Below are positions 40,699-41,887 of a stretch of 41,887 bases of DNA, in pieces (the first letter of the stretch is position 1; each line of letters opens with the position of its first letter). The notes under the pieces were generated by a model, which was not told the DNA's origin, made no database searches, and worked only from the letters and a program-made list of their open reading frames with translations. This DNA comes from JAWLCA01 sp050485905 (lineage in GTDB: Bacteria > Pseudomonadota > Alphaproteobacteria > Rhodobacterales > Rhodobacteraceae), in NCBI GenBank assembly GCA_050485905.1, contig JBJHCH010000016.1, forward strand, positions 1 through 41,887, given 5' to 3'. A program made the position numbers and the translations under genes.

Positions 40699-41394
40699 AT
40701 GCTGGAAGCGACAGGACTGACGCTGCACTACGGCGGATCACAGATCCTGCACGGGATCGACCTTGTGGCCGAACCGGGCCGCGTCACCTGCGTGCTGGGC
40801 AACAACGGCGTGGGCAAGACCAGCCTGCTGAAGGCGCTGTCGGGCACTCATCCGCGATCAGGTGGCACGCTGAAGATTGATGGTGAGGAAGTTGCGCGCG
40901 CCTCGCCCCAGGCGATGGCGCGTCGCGGGCTGGGCTATGTGCCGCAAGGCCGGATGATCTTTCCCCTGCTGACGGTGCGAGAGAACCTGGAAACCGGCTT
41001 TGCCGTGCTTCCGCGCAGTGAACGGCGGGTGCCGGAGGAGATCTTCGAGCTGTTCCCGGTTCTGGCCGATATGGCCCATCGCCGCGGCGGCGACCTGTCG
41101 GGCGGGCAGCAGCAGCAGCTTGCCATCGCGCGGGCGCTGGTAATGAAACCGCGCATCCTGCTGCTGGACGAACCGACCGAGGGAATTCAGCCCAACATCA
41201 TCCAACAGATCGGCAGGGTGATCGGCCTGCTGCGCGACCGGGGCGACATGGCAATCGTGCTGGTCGAACAATATTTCGATTTCGCTTACGACCTCGGAGA
41301 CCGCTTCACCGTGCTGGTCAGGGGCGAGGTGCGGCTGTCCGGCACGCGCGACAGCCTGAGCCGCGAGGCGCTGCTGGGTCAGCTCGCGGTCTGA
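40699..41394 (+). CDS. urtE: UrtE, urea ABC transporter ATPase
   Basis: A 231-residue LivF-type ATP-binding subunit. Walker A is GNNGVGKTS (34-42), signature LSGGQQQQLAIARAL (133-147), Walker B ILLLDEPTEGIQP and H-loop VLVEQYFDFA. It starts 3 bp after urtD and completes the five-gene transporter. Its 3' end overlaps the end of the convergent SulP gene by 16 bp, so there is no space for an intergenic terminator between them. Confidence 0.96.
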   Translation: MLEATGLTLHYGGSQILHGIDLVAEPGRVTCVLGNNGVGKTSLLKALSGTHPRSGGTLKIDGEEVARASPQAMARRGLGYVPQGRMIFPLLTVRENLETGFAVLPRSERRVPEEIFELFPVLADMAHRRGGDLSGGQQQQLAIARALVMKPRILLLDEPTEGIQPNIIQQIGRVIGLLRDRGDMAIVLVEQYFDFAYDLGDRFTVLVRGEVRLSGTRDSLSREALLGQLAV

Positions 41395-41887
41395 GCATCT
41401 GGCCGGTCAGGCGCCGGGTCACCCGACAGGGCACGTAGCGCGTCGAACTGGGACAGGAACACCCGCCCATTCAGATGCGTCAGGAAATCGGTCTTCTCCA
41501 GCCGGTCCTGCACAGGCCCCTTCACCTCGGACAGGTGCAACCCCACGCCCATCGCCGTCAGCCGCTCGTTGATGACCTCAAGGCTTTCCAGCGCGCTGAA
41601 GTCGATGTGGTTCACCGCCGAACACATCAGCACGACATGACGGATCGGGCTTTCCTCGGCCACACGGGTCTGGATCAGATCCTCAAGATATCGGGTGTTG
41701 GCAAAATAAAGGCTTTCGTCCACGCGCAGGGTCAGAACGGTGGGATCGGTTTCCACACGGTGGCGCAGCACGTTGCGGAAATGCTGGGTGCCGGGCACCA
41801 GCCCCACCTCGGCCACATGGGGACGGCTGGTGCGGTAAAGGTGCAGGGCGATGGACAGCACGACGCCCGCGCTCACCCCGGCCTCGA
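41379..41887 (-). CDS. SulP-family anion transporter, C-terminal part (5' end outside window)
   Basis: The frame is open to the last base of the window, so only the C-terminal part (about 168 residues) is visible. It includes the last membrane segment (SAGVVLSIALHLYRTSRPH) and the cytoplasmic STAS domain (VLTLRVDESLYFANTRYLED, VLMCSAVNHIDFSALESLEV, VGLHLSEVKGPVQDRLEKTD). SulP carriers move sulfate, bicarbonate or other anions. The STAS Ser/Thr region NHIDFSALESL is conserved. The final 16 bp overlap the urtE end on the opposite strand. The substrate cannot be told from this part. Confidence 0.9.
   Translation of the reverse strand, partial: EAGVSAGVVLSIALHLYRTSRPHVAEVGLVPGTQHFRNVLRHRVETDPTVLTLRVDESLYFANTRYLEDLIQTRVAEESPIRHVVLMCSAVNHIDFSALESLEVINERLTAMGVGLHLSEVKGPVQDRLEKTDFLTHLNGRVFLSQFDALRALSGDPAPDRPDAQTAS

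Overview
The window is a high-GC stretch (roughly two-thirds G+C by eye) of an alphaproteobacterial chromosome, most probably Rhodobacteraceae/Rhodobacterales. The evidence is the complete ybgC-tolQRAB-pal-cpoB-tilS-ftsH block, a VPLPA-type C-terminal sorting signal, the pairing of a DUF3572 gene with a PleD-type diguanylate cyclase, a bacterial ALDH16, and overlapping start/stop codons throughout. I see no rRNA, tRNA, CRISPR array, phage gene or transposase.

Layout. 1-1310 (+): end of a Tad pilus locus (tadC, cut by the window edge, and tadD). 1317-4252 (-): one-carbon folate operon, fhs - chorismate mutase - folD, followed by a MOSC-domain gene (4358-4957). 5106-13999 (-): ybgC-tolQ-tolR-tolA-tolB-pal-cpoB-tilS-ftsH, closed by a strong hairpin. 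14046-16170: an irregular segment. It holds a two-part membrane protein gene whose 3' part is clearly lower in GC, an in-frame relic of a second C-terminus just after its stop codon, and a gene-free stretch with a 16-bp iteron array and an 11-bp-period array. 16195-21628 (-): sugar or deoxysugar operon, fucU - lyxose isomerase - deoC - aldh16 - SDR, bracketed by a 42-bp inverted repeat. 21931-30165: mixed housekeeping and regulatory genes (two response regulators, Tas-like reductase, lipocalin-like lipoprotein, DUF1127 protein, wHTH/TPR regulator, cold-shock protein, MttB-family protein, HAD phosphatase, DUF3572). 30286-35069 (+): PleD-type cyclase, secreted glycerophosphodiesterase, MFS carrier, and a protein I do not recognise. 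35430-41394 (+): urtABCDE urea ABC transporter, convergent with the 3' end of a SulP anion transporter cut by the window end.

How the genes work together. The folate enzymes interconvert formate and C1-THF units. Tol-Pal, CpoB and FtsH maintain the envelope. The urt operon imports urea; no urease gene lies in the window. In the sugar operon, FucU would speed anomer conversion, a cupin isomerase would make ketoses, DeoC would release acetaldehyde plus glyceraldehyde-3-phosphate, and ALDH16 could oxidise an aldehyde. No kinase, sugar transporter or dedicated regulator is visible, so the substrate is unknown.

The two most interesting areas are 14046-16170 (C-terminal replacement with a displaced relic, plus iterons) and 16115-21748. 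In the latter, four of five operon products (FucU/FUOM, DERA, ALDH16, DHRS6/BDH2) belong to families conserved in mammals, and the operon is framed by helically phased inverted repeats.
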